Positions 53,241 through 62,610 are shown, counted from the stretch's first letter. The stretch is 64,000 nt of DNA from C-114 sp963719285 (GCA_963719285.1 CAVRBO010000003.1:1-64000); one strand, 5' to 3'. Notes: a model not told the origin generated them from the sequence alone. Numbers and translations are program-made.

Positions 53241-53353
53241 CACGCTCTCAGGATACGCCGCCGACCCGAGAGGATCGTTTCGGCCGCCCTGCCCGCAGGC
53301 CCCACGTGACAGACTTGGCGAAGGGCACCCGATCGATCGAATGGAGGTTTGGG

Positions 53354-54521
53354 ATGGCACTCGAACGCAAGCTCGCCGCGGCGGACGCCCGGTCCGACGC
53401 CCCCGGCGTCTCCGCTCCGGTCGTTCGCGATCCACACGGTGCGCGGGCGGTCATGACCCGGCGTGCCATGCTCCGGCGGGGGACCCTGGCCATCGGCGGG
53501 CTTGGCGCAGCGACGATCGTTGCGGCATGTGCGGCGCCGGCCGCCCCAGGCTGGACCTTCGGGGCGACGCCTGCCCCCGCGGCGGGTGCGAGCGCCGGGA
53601 CATCCACGACCCCTGCCTCGGCGGCTCCCGCACCGTCGACCGCCACGGCCACGCCGGCGCCCTCGGCCAGTGCGGTCACCGGCCATGACCCGAGCCCGGT
53701 CGATTTCGCGCTACCGCCGCCGTATCGCCCGCATGTCGTGGCCCCGGTCGAGTTCAAGCTGACGGCTCACGATGGACCCGGACAGGAGATCCTGATCAAG
53801 GCGGACACGACCTACAACTCGATGAACTTCGACGGTCAGGTCCCCGCGCCCACGCTCCGGGTCACCGAGGGAGACGTCGTCCGGTTCACGCTGACGAACG
53901 CCGGGGCGATCGCCCACTCGATCGACTTCCATGCCGCGCAAACGCCATGGAGCAAGAACTACCAGGAGGTTCCGGCCGGTTCGTCATTCACGTTCGAGTG
54001 GACGGCCCGCTATCCCGGGGTGTTCATGTACCACTGCGGGACGCCGCCGGTCCTGATGCATATCGGCGACGGCATGTACGGCGCGATCATCGTGGACCCG
54101 AAGGCGGGACGGCCGAAAGCCCGCGAGTATGTCGTCGTCCAGAGCGAGTTCTATGGCACGGGCGGGGACTACAAGGCGATGATGAACAACCCGCCGGATG
54201 TCGTCTGCTTCAACGGCCAGGCCTTCCGCTACAAGACGACCCCGCTCAAGGCCTCCGTCGGCGAGCTCGTCAGGTTCTTCGTCATGAACGCCGGCCCGAG
54301 CAGCACCTCGGCGTTCCACGTCATCGGCGAGCTGTTCGACGCGTACGAACCCGAAGGGCAATCCCGCGAACCGGATGGGGATGCACCAGACGATCATGGT
54401 CCCGCCGGGAGACGGGGCCATGGTCGAGCTCACCTTCGACGAACCGGGAACCTACCCGTTCGTGACCCACAAGTTCAGTGACGCCGAACGAGGTGCGGTC
54501 GGTCTCATCGAGATCGCGTGA
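53354..54521 (+). pseudogene. Two-domain copper oxidase (NirK/AniA-like), C-terminus frameshifted
   Basis: ATG 53354 is placed by GGAGG at 53343-53347. A Tat-like RRAMLRRG precedes lipobox VAAC, so the protein is a Tat-exported lipoprotein. Two cupredoxin domains follow; type 1 copper ligands are in IAHSIDFHAA, MYHCGTPPVLMHIGDGM (His, Cys, His, Met), and a type 2 site is suggested by DFH and YHC. After FDAYEPEG one extra G (about 54355) shifts the frame; the +1 frame continues MGMHQTIMVPPGDGAMVELT and YPFVTHKFSDAERGAVGL to TGA at 54519. The restored end has the His of the type 2 site. It could be a nitrite reductase or a related multicopper oxidase. Confidence 0.85.
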
Positions 54522-54562
54522 ACCTCCACGAGCATCGGATCGACCCGGATCGACCGGCGTGA

Positions 54563-55210
54563 TCAGCCCGACGGGACGCCTTCCCCGGGCTCGGTCAGCC
54601 AGTCGCCGAGCAGGTAGTGCTCGACGACCGGCGCGATCACCTGCACGAGCTGCTCGCGGGGCATCGCCGCGAGACTCCGAAATCCGATGATGTGGCGACC
54701 CACTGCGATACCGACGAGGAGGGTCGACACGAGGCTCGCGCGCAGCTCCGGCTGACCGCTGCCGACGCGCGACGCGAGCGGGACCAGGATCTGATCGGCG
54801 AGGACGTCCCGGATGAGCGCGGCGGCCTCAGGTTCGGCGACCGCGGCGCGCAGCAGACTCACGAATCCCCGCCGCGTGGTCGGGTCGTCCACGACGCCCA
54901 CGAGGATGTCGGCGGCGCGCAAGCCGAGGTTCCCCACCGGCTCCGCGAACAGCCGACCGATCAGCTCCTCCGGGTCGACTGGAATTTCGACCGCGGCTCG
55001 GAACAACCCCGCCTTGGAGCCGAAGTAGTGCGCGACCAGCCGGGGGTCGACGCCGGCGCCCGCGGCCACGCGGCGGAGGGTCGTCCGCTGGTAGCCCCGG
55101 TCACCGAACTCCCGGCGCGCCGACTCCAGGATCCTGGCCCTGGTGCTGCTCTCACCGACCGGTCGGCCGCGCCCGCGTGTCCGCCCGCCGGCAGTCCCTT
55201 GCGATTTCAT
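54563..55210 (-). CDS. TetR-family regulator, likely repressor of the MFS pump
   Basis: A 215-residue protein from ATG 55210 (MKSQGTAGGRTRGRGRPVG). The HTH is ARILESARREFGDRGYQRTT, then RRVAAGAGVDPRLVAHYFGSK. The C-terminal part (LRAAVAEPEAAALIRDVLA, then TLLVGIAVGRHIIGFRSLA) is a TetR ligand domain with a membrane-drug-like pocket. It is divergent from the MFS gene with a gap of only 55 bases, a standard drug efflux arrangement. Confidence 0.9.
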   Translation of the reverse strand: MKSQGTAGGRTRGRGRPVGESSTRARILESARREFGDRGYQRTTLRRVAAGAGVDPRLVAHYFGSKAGLFRAAVEIPVDPEELIGRLFAEPVGNLGLRAADILVGVVDDPTTRRGFVSLLRAAVAEPEAAALIRDVLADQILVPLASRVGSGQPELRASLVSTLLVGIAVGRHIIGFRSLAAMPREQLVQVIAPVVEHYLLGDWLTEPGEGVPSG

Positions 55211-55265
55211 CGGATGGAGAATATCATTTCCCCGCCTGATGAATTCTGCTTGCGGAGGGTTCCCC
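55211..55265. promoter_or_regulatory. Divergent TetR/MFS promoter region
   Basis: Fifty-five bases separate the two starts. An AT-richer patch GAGAATATCATTTC is near the TetR side and TGATGAATTCTG near the MFS side. No strong palindrome is visible, so the operator cannot be fixed. Confidence 0.4.
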
Positions 55266-56819
55266 ATGAACAGCGTCCCCTTGGCGGCACCGGTCCTGAC
55301 CGCCCGGCAGACACGCGCGGTCCTGGCCGTCGTCGCGCTGTCGCTGATGGCCGTCGTGTCGGCGGTCAGCGGACTCAACATCGCCCTGCCGAGCCTGGCC
55401 CGCGACACTGGCGCGAGCCAGACGGAGCTCACCTGGATCGTCGACGCCTACACGGTCGTCTTCGCCGGTCTCCTGCTGTTCGCGGGCGCCCTCGGCGATC
55501 GCTTCGGGCGGAAGCGCGTGCTCCTCATCGGTCTGGGCGTGTTCGGCACGGCGGCGGGGCTCGGGATGGTCACGACCGACGCGACGCAGCTGATCGCCGT
55601 GCGAGCGCTCATGGGCCTCGGCGCCGCCGGGATCATGCCGACCACGCTGTCCGTCATCACCACGTCGTTCCCCGAGGCGGAGCGACCGAAGGCCATCGGC
55701 GTCTGGGTAGGCATGGCCGGCGGTGGCGCGGTGCTCGGCCTGTTCGCGAGCGGCCTCCTGCTCGAGTACTTCGCGTGGCAGTCCTTCTTCGCGCTCAATG
55801 TCGGACTCGCGGCCATCGGGTTCGTCGGCGTGGCGGCCGTGGTGCCCGCGTCCGCCGAGGCGGACCCACCGGCCCTCGATTTCGTCGGCGGTCTCCTGTC
55901 GCTCGTGACGGTGGCCGCGCTCGTGTTCGGGATCATCAACGGCCCGGAGCGCGGGTGGACCGATGCCGTGCCCATCACGAGCATCCTCGTCGGGATCGTC
56001 GCGGGCGTGTTGTTCGTCACCTGGGAGCTGCGAGCGGCACAGCCGATGCTGGATCCGCGCCTCTTCCGGCTGCGCGGCTTCAGCGCCGGCACCCTGACCA
56101 TCACCCTCCAATTCTTCGCCGCGTTCGGCTTCTTCTTCGTGGCGATCCAGTACCTCCAGTTCGTGACCGGGCGGACCCCGCTCGAGACCGCGATCGCGCT
56201 GCTGCCGTTGCCATTCGTACTCCTGCCGGTCGCCCGGAACGCACCGCACCTGGCCGAGCGGATCGGCTTTCGGCGCGTCGCGCCGGTCGGCCTCGCCTCG
56301 ATGGCCATCGGCTTCGGCATCTTCAGCCAGCTGCAGGTCGATACGCCGTACGCCGTGTTCGTCGTGGGTCTCGTCCTGTTCGCACTCGGCATGGGTCTCG
56401 CGGGCACGCCGGCCACGACCGCGATCACCGCGTCGCTGCCCGTTTCCAAGCAAGGTGTCGCCTCCGCCGTGAACGACACCGCCCGCGAGTTCGGGAGCGC
56501 GCTCGGCATCGCGATCCTTGGCAGCGTGCTCAACCAGGGCTACCGCGATGGGCTCGCCGACGCCGTCCGCGGCCTGCCGCCGGCCGTGTCGGAGCATGTC
56601 CTGAGCTCCATCGCGTTCACGTCATCGCCGGCGATCGCGCAGCTGGGTGAGGCCGGCAAGGCGCTGGTCCAGGCCGCCCAGGAGGCGTTCGTGGGTGGCG
56701 TTGGGGACGCCGTCCTCGTGGCATCCGGGGTGCTCGCGGCCGCCGCCGTCGCCGTCTTCGTTCTCGCGCCGTCGGCGGTCCAGACGACTTCGGCGGGGGC
56801 GGTCGCCGAGCCGGCCTGA
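55266..56819 (+). CDS. MFS drug efflux transporter, DHA2 (14-helix) family
   Basis: A 517-residue protein from ATG 55266 (MNSVPLAAPVLTARQTRAVL). Motif A is GALGDRFGRKRVLLIG in loop 2-3; LTWIVDAYTVVFAGLLLF is the DHA2-typical motif D1, and the 14-helix topology with a loop containing RLRGFSAGTL is intact. It exports drugs or dyes driven by protons. The divergent TetR regulator is likely its repressor. Confidence 0.93.
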   Translation: MNSVPLAAPVLTARQTRAVLAVVALSLMAVVSAVSGLNIALPSLARDTGASQTELTWIVDAYTVVFAGLLLFAGALGDRFGRKRVLLIGLGVFGTAAGLGMVTTDATQLIAVRALMGLGAAGIMPTTLSVITTSFPEAERPKAIGVWVGMAGGGAVLGLFASGLLLEYFAWQSFFALNVGLAAIGFVGVAAVVPASAEADPPALDFVGGLLSLVTVAALVFGIINGPERGWTDAVPITSILVGIVAGVLFVTWELRAAQPMLDPRLFRLRGFSAGTLTITLQFFAAFGFFFVAIQYLQFVTGRTPLETAIALLPLPFVLLPVARNAPHLAERIGFRRVAPVGLASMAIGFGIFSQLQVDTPYAVFVVGLVLFALGMGLAGTPATTAITASLPVSKQGVASAVNDTAREFGSALGIAILGSVLNQGYRDGLADAVRGLPPAVSEHVLSSIAFTSSPAIAQLGEAGKALVQAAQEAFVGGVGDAVLVASGVLAAAAVAVFVLAPSAVQTTSAGAVAEPA

Positions 56820-56917
56820 CGAGGTACCCCGTCTCCGGCGGCGCCGCGGAGTGTCGACCGCATCGGACACATGAGCGCCAGTCGGATCGCTCGCGGCTCG
56901 CGGCGCCCTGTCCTCGA

Positions 56918-57724
56918 TCAGCTCCCGCGATCGCCGACGGCCGATGCGTTTCCCTGGGGCAGGTCTGCCCTGGCGGCCATCGGCCGGAGGGCGATGCGGC
57001 CGAGGACGGCGATGCCGATGAGGGCGAACACGATCCCGCGTGCCTCCCACACCCAGACCTTGTCGAGGCCGGCGGTCAGGGGAACGAACCCATTGAGCGC
57101 GGCGTGGGTGATGCCCGCCAGCAGCGAGCTGCGGCCGCTGCCGTCGTAGATCCACGCGAGGAGTACGGCGTAGCCCATCAGGGTGAGAAAGACCGGCCAC
57201 AGCGGCAGGTCGTCGTACAGCTGGCCGGGGAGGTACAGCGGCAGATGGATCGCGGTGAACACGACGCCGATGGACAGGGCCGCGACCGCCAGGGAGTGGC
57301 CACGCTCCAGCATCACCTCGACTCCGAAGCCGCGCCACGCGAACTCCTCGAACAGGGCCGGCAGCAGGACCACGAGCGGCACGACGATCACGCTCGCGCT
57401 CAGCCCCGCGACGACTCCGTCGATGGTGGCCTGACCGAGCGCGATCCCCGCAACGTCGATGGCGAGCGTCCCAAGCAGCGGGATCCCTATCGCCAGCGCA
57501 TACCAGTGGACCGGAACGCGCCACCGAGTGATCCGGGAGAACAGGCCGCGGACCATCACGGCACCGCCGACGAGCCAGGCGCTGACGATCGCCGAGATCG
57601 GGATGACCAGAACGAGAGCGAACGGGGTGACCTCGCGCTGGAGCCCAGCCACGAATACCAGCCCACCCATCGCGAGGACGACCACGATGAAGGTCGCGAC
57701 CGGCCATCTGGCGGCGATCGGCAT
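56918..57724 (-). CDS. CPBP-family intramembrane metalloprotease 2
   Basis: A 268-residue protein from ATG 57724 (MPIAARWPVATFIVVVLAMG), with eight helices. The full catalytic set is present: EEFAWRGFGVEVML (EExxxR), the IHLPLYLPG motif and ITHAALNGFVPL (HxxxN). Unlike the first CPBP gene (39329), the EE pair is intact. It is divergent from the stress/GpgS fusion gene. The substrate protein is unknown. Confidence 0.9.
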   Translation of the reverse strand: MPIAARWPVATFIVVVLAMGGLVFVAGLQREVTPFALVLVIPISAIVSAWLVGGAVMVRGLFSRITRWRVPVHWYALAIGIPLLGTLAIDVAGIALGQATIDGVVAGLSASVIVVPLVVLLPALFEEFAWRGFGVEVMLERGHSLAVAALSIGVVFTAIHLPLYLPGQLYDDLPLWPVFLTLMGYAVLLAWIYDGSGRSSLLAGITHAALNGFVPLTAGLDKVWVWEARGIVFALIGIAVLGRIALRPMAARADLPQGNASAVGDRGS

Positions 57725-57956
57725 GACGCTCTCCCTTGCGGATCGACAAGAGCCTAAAGCGGCGGGTAGACCCATGTCGAGTCTGGGCGACTCTGCTCGG
57801 TCTCCCGGTGCGACCAGCGTCGGCCGGCTCGGGTCGCGGTCCCGGGGTGGCCGCGATCGGACGGCACCCAACCCGGCCGGGGCCGGCGCGTTCGGGTCGA
57901 CACGAGCCTGCCGGGCGTGCATCGTAGTGGGCACCCGTCACCGAGGATCCCGGCCG

Positions 57957-59900
57957 ATGCCTTTCTTCGCTGAGCGGCCGCGGATCCTCATCCCGGTCGT
58001 CGACCATGCCGATCTCGTCCGGCTCTCGGACGTGGCATCCAATTGGCGTGCGCCCGACACGGCGGACCTGACCGCGGTCCACGTCGTCGAGGTGCCAGCC
58101 GACAAGGAATTGAGCTCCGGCGCCACCGCCGCCCGGGCAGCCCGCGTCCGACTCGACGAACTGACGGCCGCGCTGTCCTACCCCGTGCATCCGCTGGTGC
58201 GGATCGACCGCTCGGTCGCGGAGGGTGTCGTCGCAGCCGCGACCGAGCTCCGGCCCGATCTCCTCCTGGCAGGCTGGACCGACGACGGCCCGATCGACAG
58301 TCATCCGCGCGAGGCGGTCGAGGCGATCGTGCGTGCCTGCCGGGACGCGGCCGTGTGCCACGTGGCGATGGTCCGCCTTGACCAGGCCAGGACGGTCGAT
58401 CGCGTGCTGGTCGCCGTTCGCGGCGGACCGCATGCCGAGCTCGCCCTCGCGATGGCGGGGGCGATCGCCGGCGGTCGCGGGCTCCCGGTGACGGTCATCC
58501 ACGTCATGCCGCCGGGACTCACCGACGAGGCGCGTCGCGCATCGGAGCAGTCGCTGCTCGCGATGGCGCTCGCGCACGTCGGCGGCGAGGTCCAGCGCGT
58601 CGTGCACGAGGCACCCGATGTCGTCGCCGCGATCCGGGACGAGACCGGTCCGGGCGACCTGCTCCTCCTCGGCGCGTCCGTCGCGGGGATGGATGCCACC
58701 CCGAAGTCTCCCGGCGCCGTCCAGATGGGGACCGAGACCGACCCCCTGGGGGCGGTGCCAGGTCGCCTGGTCCGCGAGGCGCGGGGGTCCGTGATGGTCG
58801 TCCGAACACGCGACGACGTCCCGGCCGAGACGTTCGACACCCTCGCCGCCAGCCCGGGAACCCTCGCCGCCGTCGACCGCGCCGCCGAAGAGCTCGGGGC
58901 GATCCCACGCCGGGTCGACCGCTGGTTCGCCGAGTCCAACTACCACCACGGGGAGTTCGCGGATCTCCGCCGCCTCGTCGACCAGAAGGAGCGGCGGGGT
59001 CTCACGGTCAGCCTCGTGCTCCCGACGCTCAACGAGGAGGCCACGATCGGCCCGATCGTCCGCCGGGCGAGGGAGAGCCTCGTCGAACGGATCCCGCTCG
59101 TGGACGAGATCCTCGTCATCGATTCGGCATCGGCGGACCGGACCCGCGCGATCGCCGAGACGGAGGGTGCCCGGGTCGTCCAGCATCCGGACGTCCTCGC
59201 CCGCTATGGGTCATTCACGGGCAAGGGCGAGGCCCTCTGGAAGAGCCTCTACGAGACGACGGGGGACCTCGTCGTGTGGGCCGACACGGACGTCCAGGAC
59301 TGGCACCCGCGGATGGTCTACGGGACGCTCGGCCCGCTTCTCGTCGAGCCCCGGATCCAGTACGTGAAGGGCTATTACCAGCGTCCGATCGTCGAGGCCG
59401 GCGTGCTCAAGGAGGGAGGCGGCGGCCGGGTGACCGAGCTCGTCGCCAGGCCCCTGATCAACCTCCTGTACCCCGAGCTGTCAGGCTTCATCCAGCCGCT
59501 GGCCGGCGAGTACGCGGGTCGCCGGTCGCTACTCGAGTCGATCCCGTTCTTCACCGGCTACGCGGTCGAGATCGGGCACCTCATCGACATCTACGAACGG
59601 GTCGGGCTCGACGGCCTCGGCCAGGTGGACCTCGAGCGCCGCGTCCACCGCAACCAGGAGATCGAGGGCCTCTCGAAGATGAGCTTCGTGATCCTCCAGG
59701 CGGTCCTCACGAGGCTCGAGTCGGGACGCCGGGCCCACCTGTTCGCGGAGCTCGGTTCGAGGATGAAGCTCCCCCGCTCGAGCCACAACGAGCTCGAGCT
59801 CGAGGTGATCGAGCTCGGCGACCACCAGCGTCCACCGATGGTCGGCATCGCCGAGTACGCCGCGAGGCAGGGGGCCCGGGTACCGGCCGCGATCGACTGA
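57957..59900 (+). CDS. Universal-stress-protein domains fused to a glucosyl-3-phosphoglycerate synthase-like GT
   Basis: A 647-residue protein from ATG 57957 (MPFFAERPRILIPVVDHADL). Residues about 1-280 hold two USP-like domains (RILIPVVDHADLVRLSDVAS, then DRVLVAVRGGPHAELALAMA), with the ATP-site-like GGP and LLLLGAS loops. Residues about 340-640 are a GT2/GT81-type glycosyltransferase (SLVLPTLNEEATIGPIVRRA, metal site VVWADTDVQDW, then FIQPLAGEYAGRRSLLESIP). This matches GpgS, which makes glucosyl-3-phosphoglycerate, a compatible solute precursor. The fusion suggests stress-coupled control. The phosphatase (GpgP) is not seen nearby. Confidence 0.88.
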   Translation: MPFFAERPRILIPVVDHADLVRLSDVASNWRAPDTADLTAVHVVEVPADKELSSGATAARAARVRLDELTAALSYPVHPLVRIDRSVAEGVVAAATELRPDLLLAGWTDDGPIDSHPREAVEAIVRACRDAAVCHVAMVRLDQARTVDRVLVAVRGGPHAELALAMAGAIAGGRGLPVTVIHVMPPGLTDEARRASEQSLLAMALAHVGGEVQRVVHEAPDVVAAIRDETGPGDLLLLGASVAGMDATPKSPGAVQMGTETDPLGAVPGRLVREARGSVMVVRTRDDVPAETFDTLAASPGTLAAVDRAAEELGAIPRRVDRWFAESNYHHGEFADLRRLVDQKERRGLTVSLVLPTLNEEATIGPIVRRARESLVERIPLVDEILVIDSASADRTRAIAETEGARVVQHPDVLARYGSFTGKGEALWKSLYETTGDLVVWADTDVQDWHPRMVYGTLGPLLVEPRIQYVKGYYQRPIVEAGVLKEGGGGRVTELVARPLINLLYPELSGFIQPLAGEYAGRRSLLESIPFFTGYAVEIGHLIDIYERVGLDGLGQVDLERRVHRNQEIEGLSKMSFVILQAVLTRLESGRRAHLFAELGSRMKLPRSSHNELELEVIELGDHQRPPMVGIAEYAARQGARVPAAID

Positions 59901-60014
59901 CGTCGCGACGGCGTCGCTCGCGGGCCTCGTGGCTCGCCTCGCGACGGTGCGTCCTCGTCGCGGCCCTACACTTGGTGTGCGGCCCGGCGGCGCGGTCCAC
60001 AGCGGTGAGGATGG

Positions 60015-60704
60015 ATGGACGGCATGGAGCGAGTAGACGATCGCGGGGCGAGCGGCGGCGCCGATGCCGCGGCCGGCGACCGGTACCTCCTCCTGGCCGA
60101 CATCTCCGGCTACACCGGCTTCATGGCGGGGGTCGAGCAGGAGCACGGGATCGACTTCAGCGGGGGCATCCCGGCCGCCTACTCCGTCCTCGGGGCGCTC
60201 CTGGATGCCGTCATCGAGGGCCTCGAGCCCGACTTCACCCTCGTCAAACTGGAGGGTGACGCGGTCTTCGCGGTGGCGCCGGCGGCTTTGCTCGATGGCC
60301 AGGGTGACCGGGTCCTGACGAAGCTCCGGTCGACCTACGTGAAGTTCACCGAGAGTCGCACGCGAGCCATCCCCGCGAACGACCACATCTGTACCGCCTG
60401 CCCGGCCGTGGCTCACCTCGACCTCAAGATGGTCCTCCACAGAGGTCTCGCCGTCCGCCAGTCGGTCGGCTACGGGAGCGATCTGCTCGGCCCGGCCGTG
60501 ACCGTGGCGCATCGACTGCTCAAGAACACCATCCGAGCGCGGATCGGTGCGCGACCCTACCTGTTCATGACGGACCCGGTGGCGACCGCGCTGGGACTCA
60601 CCGGGGCCGGCTTCGCGCAACGCGAGGAGTACCCGGACGCGGGACCGGTCGATGGCCGTGTCGTCGAGCTCGGGGGTCCCGTGGACGAGGGCGTTTCGAC
60701 CTAG
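60015..60704 (+). CDS. DUF2652-type protein with adenylate-cyclase-like domain
   Basis: A 229-residue protein. Its first part (YLLLADISGYTGFMAGVEQEH) has the DISGYT motif of DUF2652, which is related to class III nucleotide cyclases; the Asp would match a metal ligand. The rest (VKLEGDAVFAVAPAALLDGQG, then HRGLAVRQSVGYGSDLLGPAV, then VAHRLLKNTIR) follows the same family. It probably does not make cAMP, since the canonical second metal Asp region is altered. ATG at 60024 is an alternative start. Confidence 0.75.
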   Translation: MDGMERVDDRGASGGADAAAGDRYLLLADISGYTGFMAGVEQEHGIDFSGGIPAAYSVLGALLDAVIEGLEPDFTLVKLEGDAVFAVAPAALLDGQGDRVLTKLRSTYVKFTESRTRAIPANDHICTACPAVAHLDLKMVLHRGLAVRQSVGYGSDLLGPAVTVAHRLLKNTIRARIGARPYLFMTDPVATALGLTGAGFAQREEYPDAGPVDGRVVELGGPVDEGVST

Positions 60705-60833
60705 TCCGTCGGGCGCTCCATCGTTCCGCTGCCGCCAGATGACGCGCTCGCGGTCGGGTGGGCCATGGGGGAGTCGAGCGCCGGGACTTGTGGGCCATAG
60801 GTCTCGGGGGACGCGGCACGTACCGTCCACCGC

Positions 60834-61349
60834 GTGACCGATCTCTACGAAGTCCTGCAGATCGCGCGGGCCGCCGAGCCCGAAGTCGTGCGGGCCGCGT
60901 TCCGTGCGCTCGCGCGCAAGCACCATCCCGATGCCGGCGGCAGCGTGGCCGCGATGAAGGCGATCAACGATGCGTGGGCGGTCCTGGGCGATCCAGTGCG
61001 TCGGGCGACCTACGACGCCACCGGCCGGACCCCCGGCATGGAGGGCGACCGCCGCCGCACGAACCGCCGGAAGGCCTCCGACCGGAGGTCCGCCGCGCCC
61101 TCGACCCGTGCGCCCGGCCGGGACCCGCTGCGGCGCGCCACCACGGCCGAGGGCGGCCTCGACTTCGGACGCTACGCCGGCTGGACCATCCCTGACCTCG
61201 CGAAGCACGATCCGGACTACCTCGAATGGCTCCGCCGGACACCGATCGGACGGCCGTTCTCGGCGCAGATCGACCAGGCGCTCGCGTCGCGCGTGAACGT
61301 GAAGACCGCGCCACCGCCCGCTCGGCGAGGGTGGCGGACCCGCCGCTAG
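60834..61349 (+). CDS. J-domain protein with ExoX-C/DUF3820-like tail
   Basis: A 171-residue protein. The J-domain (MTDLYEVLQIARAAEPEVVR) carries HPD (ALARKHHPDAGG) and ends in AINDAWAVLGDPVRRATYD, so it should stimulate a DnaK ATPase. A basic, low-complexity linker follows. The C-terminus LDFGRYAGWTIPDLAKHDPD, then YLEWLRRTPIGRPF, is a DUF3820/ExoX-C-like module. This combination is unusual; the J-domain usually stands alone or with Zn-finger and CTD domains. Confidence 0.88.
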   Translation: MTDLYEVLQIARAAEPEVVRAAFRALARKHHPDAGGSVAAMKAINDAWAVLGDPVRRATYDATGRTPGMEGDRRRTNRRKASDRRSAAPSTRAPGRDPLRRATTAEGGLDFGRYAGWTIPDLAKHDPDYLEWLRRTPIGRPFSAQIDQALASRVNVKTAPPPARRGWRTRR

Positions 61350-61385
61350 GGCGATCGCGGCTCGCGCCCGGATGGGGTCGCCCGG

Positions 61386-61595
61386 TCACTGGTTGTGATG
61401 CGCGGCGACCTCGAACGGATCCTCATCGCTGTCGTCGTCGTCCGGGAACGCGTCGTCCTCGACGGCCTCGGACGGCGGAGCCGAGAACGGCGGGGGCGGG
61501 TCATCCGCGACCGCCGTGACCGGGTCGTCGTCGACATCGGGCTCGTCGGAGTCGTCGGGGTCCGCCGTCGCGATCCCCTGGATCTGGTCCTGCAT
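61386..61595 (-). CDS. Small acidic protein following the C39-like peptidase
   Basis: A 69-residue frame with AGGAGG before ATG 61595. Composition is very acidic (DPDDSDEPDVDDDPV, then FPDDDDSDEDPFEVAAHHN) after a short start MQDQIQGIATA. No signal peptide or transmembrane segment. It begins 12 bases after the peptidase stop. It could be a substrate or a modulator of the peptidase; it is not a recognised family. Confidence 0.65.
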   Translation of the reverse strand: MQDQIQGIATADPDDSDEPDVDDDPVTAVADDPPPPFSAPPSEAVEDDAFPDDDDSDEDPFEVAAHHNQ

Positions 61596-61607
61596 GGCGA
61601 TTCCTCC

Positions 61608-62507
61608 TCAGACGTGCCGGACGCGCGACGAGTGGATCCAATGGTCGCCCGACCGGTCGCCGTGCCAGCGACGCGACCCCGCGACCTTCTGGCCGATCTC
61701 GGTGGTCTGCGCGCAGTAGAACGACTCCCCGCGCCGGAGGTGCCCGACGATGTTGTCGGCCGGCGCCCCGAGCTGCGTCACGTGCGGGTTGGCCCGGATG
61801 TTCGACACCTCATGGATGCCGAGGTACTGGCCCCGGAAGCGCTTCTCGCCGCCGCGGCGCAGGACGAGCGGCGTGGGATCGACGGGCGTGGGATCGTCGA
61901 CTGGATCGTGATCCATGACGGCAACGCCCCCACCATCGGCCGACTTCAACGGCGGCAGCAGCCCGGCATAGACGCGGCCGGCGCCTACCGTGTTGCCATG
62001 GGCATCCACGACCATCTGCGACGTCGCTTCCTCGAGGAGCGCATGGCCGATCAGATACGACCCGAGGTTGATCCCGGGACGCCGTCCGTCGCACAGCGGA
62101 TCGAAGCACCGGATGCCGTCCTTGTCGGGGATCAGCAGCACGTAGTGGTTGCCGGTGAAGTTCGGATCGCCGGTCGTGTGTTCGTGGCGCATCGGCGCGT
62201 AGGACAGCCCGACGACGGCGGGGCGATGGGCCTTGAGCGCGGCCAGCAGCTGGTTGAACGGCAGCCTGCGGCGCACCTCGACGTCCACTCCGAACGTGCC
62301 CGCCGCCTTCTGCAGCTGGGCGAGGTTCGTCCCGTCCTTGGGCTGGCTGTCTTCCGTCCGGAGCCGGACCTGCTTGCCCCTGACCCGGGGCTGGTCGCCC
62401 TTGACGGCCTCGATGCCCATCGCCAGCGAGACCGGCCCGCAGGCGTACCAGCCGAACTTGTCATGGCTGAACCGGGGGTTCTGGGCCTGGAATCGTGGAT
62501 GGCTCAT
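61608..62507 (-). CDS. C39-like (papain-fold) cysteine peptidase with SH3-like C-terminus
   Basis: A 299-residue protein. The catalytic triad is Cys23 (WYACGPVSLAMGIEAVKG), His121 (GNHYVLLIPD) and Asp136 (IRCFDPLCD), and the fold is that of peptidase C39-like domains. From about residue 220 an SH3b-like segment (RGQYLGIHEVSNIRANPHVT, then SFYCAQTTEIGQKVAGSRRW) might bind a cell wall or peptide. No signal peptide, so it acts inside the cell or is exported by a partner. The small acidic gene follows it directly. Confidence 0.78.
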   Translation of the reverse strand: MSHPRFQAQNPRFSHDKFGWYACGPVSLAMGIEAVKGDQPRVRGKQVRLRTEDSQPKDGTNLAQLQKAAGTFGVDVEVRRRLPFNQLLAALKAHRPAVVGLSYAPMRHEHTTGDPNFTGNHYVLLIPDKDGIRCFDPLCDGRRPGINLGSYLIGHALLEEATSQMVVDAHGNTVGAGRVYAGLLPPLKSADGGGVAVMDHDPVDDPTPVDPTPLVLRRGGEKRFRGQYLGIHEVSNIRANPHVTQLGAPADNIVGHLRRGESFYCAQTTEIGQKVAGSRRWHGDRSGDHWIHSSRVRHV

Positions 62508-62551
62508 ACCTGACCCACTCCTGACGTTCCGATCAGCCGCGTCAGCGGCGA

Positions 62552-62592
62552 AGACGCCCCGAACGGTAGCCGTCCCTGTCTTCGGGGCGTCT
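62552..62592. terminator. Perfect 12-bp hairpin between the peptidase and the S41-like gene
   Basis: AGACGCCCCGAA (62552-62563) and TTCGGGGCGTCT (62581-62592) pair perfectly around a 17-base loop. It lies in the divergent region, so it may be a regulatory or attenuating structure instead of a terminator. No T-run follows. Confidence 0.45.
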
Positions 62593-62610
62593 CAGGAAGC
62601 GGGACGGATT

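Noticed and set aside
56622..59186. An 854-residue minus-strand open frame
   Set aside because: It crosses the MFS end, the second CPBP gene and the USP part of the fusion gene in wrong frames; chance in GC-rich DNA.
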